A model generated the notes under the pieces. The model saw nothing but the letters and a program-made list of their open reading frames with translations, was not told where the DNA came from and made no database searches. The translations under genes were made by a program, and so were the position numbers. Shown one piece after another: positions 24,587-34,452 of a stretch of 64,000 nucleotides of DNA. Every line of letters begins with the position of its first letter. Positions within the stretch are counted from its first letter, which is position 1. The DNA comes from Thermogemmatispora aurantia (GTDB lineage Bacteria; Chloroflexota; Ktedonobacteria; Ktedonobacterales; Ktedonobacteraceae), in assembly GCF_008974285.1 (NCBI RefSeq), contig NZ_BKZV01000001.1, positions 419,319 through 483,318 of the forward strand, given 5' to 3'.

Positions 24587-26392
24587 TCAGCTCAGCGGTC
24601 CCCAGGGTCTCATCCGGCGGCGGGCTTTCTGGGCCTCCTGATACTGGCCGAGCAGCTCATAGATTTCAGCCTTCAGCATCCAGGCGCGGGCATAACTGCG
24701 ATCAAGCTCGGTTGCCTCATTCAAAGCATCGAGGGCGGCACGATGGTGGCCGAGGCGCAGAAGAGCCTCCGCCTTATTGCACCAGGCCACGGCACTGCGC
24801 GGATTAATCAAGAGCGCCCGCGTATAGGCCTCGACCGCTCCAGCAAAATCGTGGAGCGCCGAGCGAGCATTTCCCAAACCATTCCAGGCATGAAAACTAT
24901 TGGAATCGCAGGCGAGAGCCTGCTCATAGGAGGCCAGCGCCTCGGTCGTCAGGCCCATATCCAACTGGGCATCTGCCTTTCCATTCCAGGCCGCCACATA
25001 ATGAGGGTCGAGAGCCAGGGCCCGCTCAAAATGGACCAGAGCTTGCTGATAGCGCTGCAGTCGATGGAGAGCCAGGCCGGCGCTGACCCAGACCACCGCG
25101 CTCTCGGGATCAATCTCCGTCGCCCGCTGGAAAGCTTCATATGCCTTGCGATAATTCCCCTGGTTATAGAGCGCCGTCCCCTTGCCATTCCAGGCATGGA
25201 AGTTACGAGGAGAGAGTTGGAGCGCCTCCTCGTAGGCTCGCAGCGCCTGCGCATAGTGCTGCTGGCGCAAGAGCTGGTCCCCCTCTTGACACTTCTCACG
25301 CACGCTGCTGCTGATACGTGACGAAATACGCGTCTGCTGCTGATGCTGAACTGGCAACGGAGCGCTGGCCTGGACCTCCACCCCGTTGCTCTCCGCCTCG
25401 CTCTGGAGGGCAGCCGCCGCCTGAACCTGGGCAGGCAGCGCCCGCCGCGGGCCCGAGGCCGGCGGTAGACGCACCGCCTCGCGCGAGCGCACCACCAGGG
25501 CCCGCGCCCCCGTGCCGAGCTGCAAAGCCCGGTCAAAGTCATATTGAAACTCCAGCATATCGCTGTAGCGCTCCTCCGGGCGCGGCGCCAGGGCTCGCAG
25601 CAGCACCTCATCCAGCTCCGGGGTCAGCTCGCGGTTCAGCGAAGAAGGAGGCACCATCACCCCACTAAGCGGATCATGGGGATGATAACCGGTAAGCATT
25701 TCGTAGAGGACGACCGCACAACCGTATTGATCGCTGCGGGGATCAACAATGCCATGAGCCTGCTCGGGAGCCATATAGCCAACCGTACCGCGCACCGTGA
25801 CCGTCATGCCCACGCGTGCCCCCGGCTCCAGAGCGCGGGCAATGCCGAAGTCGGTGATCACCAGGCGATAATCTTCCTGATGGATCAAGAGATTTTCTGG
25901 CTTGATATCGCGATGAATCACAGGGCGAGGGCGAGTATGAGCATAATGCAGCGCCGACACTAACTGATGAAAATGTTGCACCGTCTCCCAGAATGGCAGA
26001 GGGCCACCCGCGCTGGCCAGACGCGTGCGCAGTGAACCCGCAGTATAGAGGGGCATAATCAAAAAGACGCTCGGGCCATCGCGGCCATAGTCCAGCACCG
26101 GGGCAATATTGGGATGATCCAGAGCCGCCGCGATCCGCGCTTCGCGCAAAAAATGCTCGCGCTCCCCCGCTGTTGTCCTGCTTGGCAGGAGGAGCTTGAT
26201 CGCCACATAGCGCGACAAATGGCGATCGACCCCGCGGAAGACCGCTGCATACCCCCCTTTGCTGATCAAAGCCTCAACCACATAGCGACCGGCGAGCGCA
26301 GTTCCCAATAGAGGGAGAGCGCAGGCTCGGCAGAACAGATCAGATTCGCGATTCTCGTACCCGCAATCATCCAGGTCGGCGCAGCGTCGCAT
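24587..26392 (-). CDS. Ser/Thr protein kinase with N-terminal zinc ribbon and C-terminal TPR repeats
   Basis: A 601-residue soluble kinase. The N-terminus has a ribbon-like cysteine set (C4, C10, C21, C24 in MRRCADLDDCGYENRESDLFCRAC). The kinase domain (about 35-290) shows the Gly loop SKGGYAAVF, the ATP lysine in VAIKLLL, the catalytic loop HRDIKPEN, DFG in ITDFGIA and APE in MAPEQ, so it should be active. From about 365 to 595 there are six or seven TPR units ('A..AYE.AL.L.P....AW...G.AL...G'). The ATG at 26392 has a GAGGAGGAGGG site. It follows the pseudo-kinase TPR gene on the same strand by 121 bases; the two N-termini are related. Confidence 0.92.
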   Translation of the reverse strand: MRRCADLDDCGYENRESDLFCRACALPLLGTALAGRYVVEALISKGGYAAVFRGVDRHLSRYVAIKLLLPSRTTAGEREHFLREARIAAALDHPNIAPVLDYGRDGPSVFLIMPLYTAGSLRTRLASAGGPLPFWETVQHFHQLVSALHYAHTRPRPVIHRDIKPENLLIHQEDYRLVITDFGIARALEPGARVGMTVTVRGTVGYMAPEQAHGIVDPRSDQYGCAVVLYEMLTGYHPHDPLSGVMVPPSSLNRELTPELDEVLLRALAPRPEERYSDMLEFQYDFDRALQLGTGARALVVRSREAVRLPPASGPRRALPAQVQAAAALQSEAESNGVEVQASAPLPVQHQQQTRISSRISSSVREKCQEGDQLLRQQHYAQALRAYEEALQLSPRNFHAWNGKGTALYNQGNYRKAYEAFQRATEIDPESAVVWVSAGLALHRLQRYQQALVHFERALALDPHYVAAWNGKADAQLDMGLTTEALASYEQALACDSNSFHAWNGLGNARSALHDFAGAVEAYTRALLINPRSAVAWCNKAEALLRLGHHRAALDALNEATELDRSYARAWMLKAEIYELLGQYQEAQKARRRMRPWGPLS

Positions 26393-26513
26393 GCCCTCCT
26401 CCTCTTTCAGTCTCTCCAGTCTCTCAGAGTCTTTCCGTAACGCGATCGACAACCAGGTGCAGCTCATCTCTTCAGAGAGAGGGCGCAGCCACCCGGCGTG
26501 TCCAGCGTCTCAT

Positions 26514-28229
26514 CTACGTCTTGCGCAACGCCGCCTGTTGCTCCAGCGAGCGTACCCACTCCTGACAGGAGCGGGCCTCCTCGCTACGTCCCAGGCGTTC
26601 GAGGACGACCGCCTTATTGTGCCAGGCATCGGGTTCCTCGGGAGCGAAGGCTGTCGCCTGATCAAGGGCCGCCAGGGCTTCTTCTAGCCGGCCCAGGGCG
26701 AAGAGCGATAAGCCCTTATTGTTCCAGGCAGCGATATAGTGGGCATCGAGGGCCAAAGCACGATCAAAAGCTTCCAGGGCTTCTTCATAGCGTCCCAGCT
26801 CATGGAGGAGGCTCCCCTTGTTATACCAGGCGGAGATCAGGCCATCGTCGTAGCGCAGCGCCTGGGTATACGATTCAAGGGCATCCTCATACATGCGTAA
26901 CGCAGCCAAGACGTTTCCTCGATTATACCATGCGCCGGCCAGAGTAGGATCAAGTTCTAGGGCTTCATCGTAGGCAGCAAGCGCCTCCGCATAGCGCCGC
27001 AGATCGCGCAGGTCGTTTGCCTTATCAAAATAATAGAGGGCATTACGCGGCTCCAGCTGCAGTGCACGCTCATGAAGCGGTAGCGCCTGATCGGGTTGCT
27101 TCAGGCGACGCAAAATATTACCCTTAATATCCCATAACGAAGCGCGCTGGCTCTCCAACTCCAGGGCACGATCGATCGCAATGAGGGCCTCCTCGTAGCG
27201 CTGCAAGCTATAGAGCGTATCGCTCATAGCCTGCCAGATCACGCTCTGGTGGGGATCGAGCACCAGGGCGCGGTCAAAAGCCAGCAGGGCCTCCTCCGGG
27301 CGATTCTGCTCAGCCAGCGCCATGCCGCGGCCACTCCAGGCAAAGGCCGAATTTGGATCGAGGGCCAGCGCCTGATCGTAGCAATACATCTCCTCATCGT
27401 AGCGGCCCAGCTCATGCAAGACACTGGCGCGTGAGTTCCATAGCTCAGGATCATCCGGGCGCAAGCGCAGAGCGTAATCATAGGCCGCCAGGGCCTCCTC
27501 CGGGCGGCCAAGTAGCATGAGCGAGGCCCCCTTGCCGACCCAGGCCTCTACCGGGTTCCCCTGAGAGCGAATGGCCACCTCGTAGGCGGCCAGCGCCTCC
27601 TCATAGCGCTGCTGCTCATAGAGCGCATTGGCCTCAGCCAGCCAGTCGCGCACGCCTGTCGGAGTCGTCTGGCGCTGAGAGACGGCCCTGCGGGGCAGCG
27701 CTGGATAGCGCTCAGTACTGACCTCATCCTCCGCGACTCCCTTCTCCTCCTCCTCCTTCACCTCAGCCGCAGCCTGCACCGTTGCCTCAGCCTCCGACCA
27801 CAACAGGTTGCTCCCCACACGCACCGTCATGTGGGGACGGAACTGGCGAGCTGGCTGACGCGCCGGGTCAAACTCCGTCTTCACCAGAAAGGCTACCGGC
27901 CCATCCTGGCCATAATCGGTCACGCGAATGCTCCCCGGTTCATTGACCCGGCTAGAGAGCGACATAGCCAGCTCCGCATCTTGCAGGAACTCTTCTCGCT
28001 CCTGCTCCGTTGCCTCGCGCGGGCGCAGCACACGCACCGTCACTGGCAGCCCGCGATGGTGATCCAGGGCCTGCAGCGTAACCGTCTGACGGTCGCGAGA
28101 AAGCAGATCCATAATTTCATAGCGCCCCAGCAGGAATGAGCCTCTGGTCGGAATTCCACATCGGGCGCAAAAACGCACTTTATCAGGATTCTGATAACCA
28201 CAACCTTCGGCGTCCAAACAGCCCCCCAT
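26514..28229 (-). CDS. TPR protein with zinc ribbon and degenerate kinase N-lobe
   Basis: A 571-residue protein related to its downstream neighbour. Residues 1-26 hold the same cysteine ribbon (C4, C10, C21, C24). Residues 32-140 align with the kinase N-lobe only: GRYEIMDLL, then LPVTVRVLRP where the ATP-binding lysine is R66, then a helix C-like stretch and RVTDYGQDGPVAFLVK, matching VLDYGRDGPSVFLIM. There is no Gly loop, no HRD and no DFG, so the C-lobe is lost. About ten TPR repeats fill 195-571. It probably binds proteins rather than ATP, perhaps as scaffold or decoy for the kinase. A strong promoter was not identified. Confidence 0.88.
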   Translation of the reverse strand: MGGCLDAEGCGYQNPDKVRFCARCGIPTRGSFLLGRYEIMDLLSRDRQTVTLQALDHHRGLPVTVRVLRPREATEQEREEFLQDAELAMSLSSRVNEPGSIRVTDYGQDGPVAFLVKTEFDPARQPARQFRPHMTVRVGSNLLWSEAEATVQAAAEVKEEEEKGVAEDEVSTERYPALPRRAVSQRQTTPTGVRDWLAEANALYEQQRYEEALAAYEVAIRSQGNPVEAWVGKGASLMLLGRPEEALAAYDYALRLRPDDPELWNSRASVLHELGRYDEEMYCYDQALALDPNSAFAWSGRGMALAEQNRPEEALLAFDRALVLDPHQSVIWQAMSDTLYSLQRYEEALIAIDRALELESQRASLWDIKGNILRRLKQPDQALPLHERALQLEPRNALYYFDKANDLRDLRRYAEALAAYDEALELDPTLAGAWYNRGNVLAALRMYEDALESYTQALRYDDGLISAWYNKGSLLHELGRYEEALEAFDRALALDAHYIAAWNNKGLSLFALGRLEEALAALDQATAFAPEEPDAWHNKAVVLERLGRSEEARSCQEWVRSLEQQAALRKT

Positions 28230-28637
28230 GGGCCTCCTCCCTGCTCAGCACATCGTTTTAACAACGTTCCCTCATACATACAAACACGTAGACATCACAG
28301 AAACGGTGGAACAGCAGCATGCAAGCATATAGGGACCCGCGACCTACTGTAACGAAAGGGTCCTGCTCTGTCAAGAGAACGTTCCAGCATGCTTTTCTCA
28401 TGATACCACAAAGTGCGGCCAGGGCGCTGCTCAGCGGCCATTTTCGCCTGTCCCTCCCCCTCTCAGGGGGGCTTGCCTTCCCTCTCAGGCCGTGCCATAA
28501 TGAAAAGGATTTCAGCAGATTTGCTGTAGTCCTCTCCTGCAGAGATCCTCTATAGTAAGAGCAAAACGCTGTAACAGTCTCACACTGGCTGATGCTGGTT
28601 GGCTGCGAGGAAGTTGCTCCGCAGGAGGGTTTTGACA
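28230..28637. other. Divergent intergenic region
   Basis: About 400 bases between the TPR gene and the LuxR-type regulator gene. A TATAGT at 28551-28556 may be a -10 box for the regulator, without a good -35. No gene or clear repeat is seen. Confidence 0.35.
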
Positions 28638-29390
28638 GTGTTCAGCGAGCTACGAGAGCAGGACGATAGCCTAATGACGACACAGACCGCCCCCGGTGCA
28701 GTCAATGGCGAGCACGAAGAGCAGCGAGTGATCCGCGTGCTGCTCGCCGATGACCACGCCCTGGTGCGCGAAGGAACACGACGCTTGCTTGAGGCAGAGA
28801 GCGATGTCGCAGTGGTGGCCGAGGCGGCAAGCGGAGAGGAGGCGGTAGAGGCCGCCCGGCGCCTGAATCCTGATATTGCGATCATGGACATCGCTATGCC
28901 TGGTATGGGGGGGATCGAGGCCACCCGCCAGATCAAGGCCCACTGCCCCAAAACCGCTGTCCTGGTGCTCTCTGCTTACGACGATGAACAGTACCTGATC
29001 GCGCTGCTGGAGGCGGGCGCCGCCGGCTTCCTCCTGAAGAATGTGCATGGCCAGGAGTTGGTGAATGCGATTCGCTCCGTGGCCCGAGGTGAGTCAGTGC
29101 TGCAGCCGTCGCTGACGGAGAAAATGATGCGCCGCCTGACAAACCGCAGCCACCCGGCTCAGCGCTCCTCAGATCTGCTCAGCGAACGCGAGTTCGATGT
29201 GCTGCGCCTGGCCGCTCGTGGTCTGCCGAATAAGGAGATCGCACGCCGCCTCGGCCTGAGTATCCGCACCGTCCATAGCCACCTGGCCAATATCTTCCAG
29301 AAGATGCAGGTTGGCTCACGCACCGAGGCTGTACTCCAGGCCCTGCGCCGGGGGATGATCTCACTCCAGGATACGTACGATACTCAATGA
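28638..29390 (+). CDS. NarL/LuxR-type response regulator
   Basis: A 250-residue DNA-binding response regulator. The receiver domain has the acidic pair in LLADDHALVREG, the phospho-acceptor D84 (IAIMDIAMPGMGG), S/T in VLSAYDD and K134 (FLLKN). The LuxR helix-turn-helix is at about 180-240 (LLSEREFDVLRLAARGLPNKEIARRLGLSIRTVHSHLANIFQKM, read as two halves). A GTG start at 28638 is chosen because GGAGGG lies exactly 8 bases upstream; an ATG at 28674 is the alternative. It overlaps the next gene, for its histidine kinase, by 4 bases (ATGA). Confidence 0.93.
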   Translation: MFSELREQDDSLMTTQTAPGAVNGEHEEQRVIRVLLADDHALVREGTRRLLEAESDVAVVAEAASGEEAVEAARRLNPDIAIMDIAMPGMGGIEATRQIKAHCPKTAVLVLSAYDDEQYLIALLEAGAAGFLLKNVHGQELVNAIRSVARGESVLQPSLTEKMMRRLTNRSHPAQRSSDLLSEREFDVLRLAARGLPNKEIARRLGLSIRTVHSHLANIFQKMQVGSRTEAVLQALRRGMISLQDTYDTQ

Positions 29391-30958
29391 GAACCATGCT
29401 CAAGCAGGCACAGTTCTCGCCGCTACGGCTGCTGGTAATTGCTCTCTCCCTGGCCATTGCTTTGCCTCTACTGCTCTGGTCTATCCACAATTATCGACCA
29501 GCCCCTAACTTTTACGGCCCACGCGCTATCTACAGCCTGGTCGCCTTAACGTCGCTGCTGGCCCTACTAGGGCGCTTCTCTTTGCTTCGTCTGCTGCGCT
29601 CCGAGCTGGCCGATCCCAAAAATACCCAGCAGCAGGTCCTGGACACCTGGCGCCCGCTCTTTCTCTTCGACATCACCGCCCCCTTCTATCTGGCCGCCAG
29701 CGTGCTGATTAGCGTGCCCGCCGCAGTGCTGACGGCAATCATCACCCAGGCGGTGCTCCAGAGCTATACGCTGGCACGCGGCTTTATCTCCTGGAGTGAG
29801 GCCTGCTATCGCCTGGCCAGCACAGGCTTGATCGTCTTTCTGGCCGGCTCGGTCTATGTCTGGGTGGCCGGCAACACGCATCTGCCTCTTCAGCACAGTG
29901 GACGTCTGGCAGAAACCAACGAATTGCTCGGCAGCGTGCTGGCCGCTGTGGTCATGATGATTCTCATCGCCCTGATCGCCTTGCCCGTGATGTTCCGTTG
30001 GTCTGGACGTCCCACCGGGGCCGCCTGGCGCGCTTATCTGACCTCCCCGTTTCTGCGCTTTCAGGCCCTGGTGCTGAGCGTAGGCCCGCTGCTGCCCGTG
30101 GTCGATATTTTCGACGATGCAGCCGCCGAGCTGGCCTGGCTCTTCTTTCTGGTGCCGCTCTTCGCTATTTATTACCTGGCCCTGGTCAGTACACGCTTGA
30201 GTATTCAGACCAATGAACTGCAGCGCACGCTCGAAGATTTGCGGAGCGCACGCCGGCGCCAGGATGAGCTACGCGACTACGCCTCTCTGATCACACGCGT
30301 CCAGGAAGAAGAGCGCCGTCGTCTGGCCCGTGAGCTGCATGACGATACAGCCCAGGCGTTGATCGCGCTCTCTTTGGGCCTGGACGGTTTGGGGCGCGCC
30401 ATGCGCCAGCTCCAGCTGCCGGAGAAAGACCTGGAGTGGCACGCCAGTCTGCAGAATCTGGCCGATCGTACGCTGGAGGGGGTGCGCCGCGCCTGCCGCG
30501 ATCTGCGTCCGTCGGTGCTGGATGATCTGGGCCTGCACGCGGCCCTGGAGTGGCTCAGCGATAGTTCCGCTGAGCGCGGCGTCCCTTGTACCTTCAGTTG
30601 CTCGGGTGAACCTCGCCCGACCTCTCCAGAGGCGGAGATCGCCGTCTTTCGCATTGTTCAGGAGGCACTCTCGAATGTCTGGCGCCACTCGCAGGCCAGT
30701 CAGGCCTGGCTGCATGTAGCCTATTTACCCACCTGCCTGACGGTGACTGTGAGCGATAATGGCCGGGGCTTCGCTCCTGAACAGGTCGGCCCGGGACGCG
30801 AACACGGCTCTCAGGGAGGTTTGGGTCTGCTCGGAATGCGCGAGCGCGCGGCTTTGGTCGGCGCAACGCTCTCGATCGAGTCAGCCCCCGGTCAGGGCTG
30901 CACTGTCCGCCTGGCGCTCCCTCTGCCCCCTGATCAGCCGGGCACTGACCAGCAGTAG
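29387..30958 (+). CDS. NarX-type membrane histidine kinase (HisKA_3)
   Basis: A 523-residue sensor kinase. The N-terminal half carries about seven to eight hydrophobic segments (residues 15-275) in the style of 7TM sensor kinases. The HisKA_3 domain has the phospho-acceptor histidine in EEERRRLARELHDDTAQALIAL (H of RELHDD). The HATPase domain shows IVQEALSNVWRHSQAS (N box) and VSDNGRGF with GLGLLGMRERA. Overlap of 4 bases with the regulator gene shows tight coupling. With no large extracellular loop it probably senses a signal in or near the membrane. It is followed by a short GCGCCT/AGGCGC hairpin at 30958-30976. Confidence 0.93.
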   Translation: MRTMLKQAQFSPLRLLVIALSLAIALPLLLWSIHNYRPAPNFYGPRAIYSLVALTSLLALLGRFSLLRLLRSELADPKNTQQQVLDTWRPLFLFDITAPFYLAASVLISVPAAVLTAIITQAVLQSYTLARGFISWSEACYRLASTGLIVFLAGSVYVWVAGNTHLPLQHSGRLAETNELLGSVLAAVVMMILIALIALPVMFRWSGRPTGAAWRAYLTSPFLRFQALVLSVGPLLPVVDIFDDAAAELAWLFFLVPLFAIYYLALVSTRLSIQTNELQRTLEDLRSARRRQDELRDYASLITRVQEEERRRLARELHDDTAQALIALSLGLDGLGRAMRQLQLPEKDLEWHASLQNLADRTLEGVRRACRDLRPSVLDDLGLHAALEWLSDSSAERGVPCTFSCSGEPRPTSPEAEIAVFRIVQEALSNVWRHSQASQAWLHVAYLPTCLTVTVSDNGRGFAPEQVGPGREHGSQGGLGLLGMRERAALVGATLSIESAPGQGCTVRLALPLPPDQPGTDQQ

Positions 30959-30976
30959 CGCCTCACTTGCAGGCGC

Positions 30977-31498
30977 CCGCCACTGCCCTCAACCCCAGAT
31001 CAAACCGATCAGTTCCTCTCTCCCAAAGCGAAGCGCTTCTCACATTTCTTCTCGAAGACGATTAGGTACATCTGCTGATGCTTTTTGCCAGCCAATGACG
31101 CATAGTAATAACTGGGTGGGGTCCGGGAGGCAGCCAGTGTTCATGGAAGCTTACTTCGGTTCGATGGGTCGACGGTAAGCTCTAGCCAGGGACCGGGACC
31201 TGGCTACGGGGGCCAAGATTATCGACGACTCATCGCCGGTGCTCGGAACGGTCTTTGTGCCCGTTGCGGGTTTTGAAACGAGTAGCATCTTTGTCTCTCC
31301 GTGCGGTGTTCACTCTTCGTTGTGTAAGCTTCTATCGGACACATTGGCCCTCCCGGACCCCCACCTCTTTGCTTCCTCTCTCCTCTCTCGCCCTTTCTTT
31401 CTAGCTCTCCCTTCCTACTCTCCGCGGCAGCGATGACCTCCCCCTCGTTTACCTGCTTCTGTGAGATGGTACGATACAGGTTAGGAGTTCACGCACGC
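30977..31498. other. Intergenic region, no gene recognised
   Basis: About 520 bases between the histidine kinase and the aconitase promoter. There are short pyrimidine-rich stretches (31350-31420) but no frame with a ribosome-binding site and no known RNA motif. Confidence 0.35.
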
Positions 31499-31528
31499 TT
31501 GCCGTGGCTCTTGCTCATCCATTATAAT
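31499..31528 (+). promoter_or_regulatory. Probable promoter of the aconitase gene
   Basis: TTGCCG (31499-31504) and a perfect TATAAT (31523-31528) are separated by 18 bases. It predicts a leader of about 220 bases before the aconitase start codon. Confidence 0.65.
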
Positions 31529-31534
31529 TAATGA

Positions 31535-31758
31535 AGCTGAATACTGTTGTAGCCGTCACCCATCGCTACGCTGGCGGACAGGAAACCCGAGTGGCGTAGG
31601 GGAGTCCTTAGATGCGGTGGCCTCAGTCCTGAGTGAGCGGACTCTACGCACTTGCTACCGATTACGCTTCTCTCTCAGCTTTACTCCCCTAGCGACCATA
31701 CCAGCTCTGTACTTTCCCCAAGATCGCGAACCTATGAGAGGATAGAGGACAGAAGAGC
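31535..31758 (+). ncRNA. Structured 5' leader of aconitase with two competing stems
   Basis: GCGTAG at 31594-31599 can pair upstream with CTACGC at 31566-31571. Its first five bases can instead pair downstream with TACGC at 31645-31649, where the helix continues after a three-base bulge with GAGTCC (31602-31607) and GGACTC (31639-31644). These pairings exclude each other. I recognise no known riboswitch class. It is a candidate cis-regulatory RNA only. Confidence 0.4.
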
Positions 31759-34452
31759 ATGGCTACTTACAGCGACGCCTTTGAGGCCCGCTCAAGGCTG
31801 AGCGGGGACTATGGCACTGTTACGTATTACCGTCTTGAGGCGCTGGCCAGACACGGTGTCCAATTGGAGCGCCTCCCCTTCACGGTGAAAATCTTGCTGG
31901 AGAATCTGCTGCGTCACTACGATGGCGAGCTGATCACAGAGGAGACCGTGCTGGCTTTGGCACGCTGGCAGCCAGGCAAGGCCGCCAGCAGCGATGAGGA
32001 GTTTCCTTTTATGCCAGCACGCGTGCTGCTGCAGGATTTCACTGGCGTTCCCGCCGTCGCCGATCTGGCTGCGATGCGCTCCGCCGTCGCGCGCATGGGC
32101 GGCGACCCGCAAAAGATTAATCCCCTGGTGCCCGCTGATCTAGTCATTGACCACTCGGTGCAGGTCGATGTCTTTGGCTCGACGCTGGCCTTCCAGCGCA
32201 ACGTCGAGCGCGAGTACGAGCGCAACAGTGAGCGCTACGCGCTGCTGCGCTGGGCACAGCAGGCATTCCGCAATTTCCGGGTGGTGCCTCCAGGCACGGG
32301 GATCGTGCATCAGGTCAACCTGGAGTACCTGGCTTCAGTCGTGATGACGAAAGAGGCCCAGGGTGAGCGCCTCGCCTTCCCCGATACGCTGGTGGGCACC
32401 GATTCGCATACGACGATGGTCAACGGCCTGGGTGTACTCGGCTGGGGCGTCGGTGGCATCGAGGCCGAGGCAGTGCTGCTGGGTCAACCGCTTTATCTGC
32501 TGACGCCCGAAGTAATCGGAGTACGCATCTTTGGCGCACTCCCAGAAGGGTCCACCGCTACCGACCTGGTGCTGACGGTCACCCAGCTGCTGCGCAAGCG
32601 CGGCGTGGTGGGCAAGTTCGTGGAGTTCACCGGGCCTGGCCTGCGCTATCTCTCCCTGGCCGATCGCGCGACGATCGCCAATATGTCGCCGGAGTTCGGC
32701 GCCACCGCGACGCTCTTCCCTGTCGATGAGGAGACGCTGCGCTATCTCCGTAATACGGGACGCGATCCTGAGCTGGTCAAGCTTGTCGAAGACTATACCC
32801 GCGCTCAGGGTCTCTTCCGCAGCGACGATGCCCCAGAGCCGCTTTTCGACGATCTCCTGGAGCTGGATCTGGCAACGATCGAGCCAAGCCTGGCTGGTCC
32901 ACGCCGCCCCCAGGACCGCGTGCCGCTGGCGCGCGTGGGAGAGGTCTTCCGCGAGACCTACGCGGACCGCATCGGCAGCAACGGCCATCGACGCAGCGCC
33001 ACTGTGCGCATTGGCGATACGCAGACAACGCTCAGCGATGGGGCGGTCGCTATTGCGGCCATTACGAGCTGTACGAATACCTCCAATCCTTCGGTGATGG
33101 TCGCCGCCGGTCTGCTGGCGAAGCATGCCGTGGAGCGCGGTCTGAGCGTGAAGCCGACCGTGAAGACCAGCCTCGCTCCTGGCTCGCGGGCCGTTATCGA
33201 CTACCTGGAGAGCGCTGACCTGCTCCCCTATCTGGAGGCACTGCGCTTCCATCTGGTGGGCTTCGGCTGTACGACCTGTATCGGGAACAGTGGCCCTCTG
33301 CCAGAGCCGGTGGCGGAGGCCGTGCAGGCTAATGACCTGGTAGTGGCAGCGGTGCTTTCGGGCAACCGCAACTTCGAGGGCCGTATCCATCCCCAGGTGC
33401 GCGCAAGCTTCCTGGCTTCACCACCGCTGGTCGTGGCTTATGCCCTGGCCGGCACAGTCGATATCGATCTGTCGAAGGACCCTATCGGCTACGATGCTAA
33501 CGGTGAGCCAGTCTATCTGCGAGACATCTGGCCAAGCCAGGAGGAGATCAATGCGGTGGTGAGCCGCGCGATCTCGCCCGAGCTGTTTAAGAAGAACTAC
33601 AGCCACGTCTTCGAGGGCGACGAACACTGGCGCTCGCTCAGCAATGCGACAGGGCCTCTGTTTAATTGGGACCCGAATTCGACCTACATCCAGGAGCCGC
33701 CTTTCTTTAAGGACATGGCTCTTGAGCCTCCTCCTCTGCAGGCCATCGAGGGGGCCAGGGTGCTGGTGATGCTGGACGACTCCATTACGACCGACCATAT
33801 CTCGCCCGCTGGTAGCTTCTCGCCCGATAGTCCCGCGGGCAAGTACCTGCTGGCCCGCGGTGTGGAGCGACGCGATTTTAATACGTACGGGGCGCGTCGC
33901 GGGAACCATGAGGTGATGGTGCGCGGTACCTTCGCCAATATCCGCCTGCGCAATCGCCTGGTGGACGGTAAGGAGGGTTACTATACGCTCCACCTGCCCG
34001 ATGGCCAGGAGATGACCATCTACGATGCGGCTATGCGCTACCAGGAGGAAGGCGTGCCGCTGCTGGTCATTGCCGGCAAGGAATATGGCTCAGGCTCGTC
34101 GCGCGACTGGGCCGCTAAAGGGCCACTCCTGCTGGGGATTCGCGCGGTCATCGCTGAGAGCTTTGAGCGTATCCACCGCAGCAACCTGGTCGGTATGGGT
34201 ATTCTGCCGCTGCAGTTCCGCCCTGGCGAGAACAAGGAGTCCCTGGGTCTGACGGGGCATGAGCGCTATGATATCCTGGGCATCGAGCACGATCTGCAAC
34301 CGCGCCAGGCGGTCACGGTGCGCGTGACCCGTGAGGACGGCTCGACCTTTACTTTCCAGACCATCGCGCGTCTGGATAGCAAGGTTGATGTCAGCTACTA
34401 TAGGAATGGGGGCATTCTGCCAACAGTCCTGCGCCGCCTGATCCAGGATTAG
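31759..34452 (+). CDS. acnA: Aconitate hydratase (aconitase A)
   Basis: An 897-residue cytosolic [4Fe-4S] enzyme of the citric acid cycle that turns citrate into isocitrate. The length and domain order fit AcnA/IRP1-type aconitases. The cluster cysteines are in AITSCTNTSNPSVM and GFGCTTCIGNSGPL. The substrate motif GTDSHTTMVNGLGVLGWGVGGIEAE (read as parts) and the C-terminal swivel domain with DDSITTDHISPAGS and KEYGSGSSRDWAAKG are all present. GAGGACAGAAGAGC precedes the ATG. It stands as a single gene with its own promoter and a long leader that may regulate it. AcnA-type proteins in some bacteria also bind RNA. Confidence 0.97.
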   Translation: MATYSDAFEARSRLSGDYGTVTYYRLEALARHGVQLERLPFTVKILLENLLRHYDGELITEETVLALARWQPGKAASSDEEFPFMPARVLLQDFTGVPAVADLAAMRSAVARMGGDPQKINPLVPADLVIDHSVQVDVFGSTLAFQRNVEREYERNSERYALLRWAQQAFRNFRVVPPGTGIVHQVNLEYLASVVMTKEAQGERLAFPDTLVGTDSHTTMVNGLGVLGWGVGGIEAEAVLLGQPLYLLTPEVIGVRIFGALPEGSTATDLVLTVTQLLRKRGVVGKFVEFTGPGLRYLSLADRATIANMSPEFGATATLFPVDEETLRYLRNTGRDPELVKLVEDYTRAQGLFRSDDAPEPLFDDLLELDLATIEPSLAGPRRPQDRVPLARVGEVFRETYADRIGSNGHRRSATVRIGDTQTTLSDGAVAIAAITSCTNTSNPSVMVAAGLLAKHAVERGLSVKPTVKTSLAPGSRAVIDYLESADLLPYLEALRFHLVGFGCTTCIGNSGPLPEPVAEAVQANDLVVAAVLSGNRNFEGRIHPQVRASFLASPPLVVAYALAGTVDIDLSKDPIGYDANGEPVYLRDIWPSQEEINAVVSRAISPELFKKNYSHVFEGDEHWRSLSNATGPLFNWDPNSTYIQEPPFFKDMALEPPPLQAIEGARVLVMLDDSITTDHISPAGSFSPDSPAGKYLLARGVERRDFNTYGARRGNHEVMVRGTFANIRLRNRLVDGKEGYYTLHLPDGQEMTIYDAAMRYQEEGVPLLVIAGKEYGSGSSRDWAAKGPLLLGIRAVIAESFERIHRSNLVGMGILPLQFRPGENKESLGLTGHERYDILGIEHDLQPRQAVTVRVTREDGSTFTFQTIARLDSKVDVSYYRNGGILPTVLRRLIQD

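Noticed and set aside
31239..31436. 65-residue frame upstream of aconitase
   Set aside because: No ribosome-binding site and it starts and ends in pyrimidine-rich non-coding sequence.
32335..33390. 351-residue minus-strand frame inside aconitase
   Set aside because: Aconitase on the plus strand has all family motifs; the antisense frame has none.
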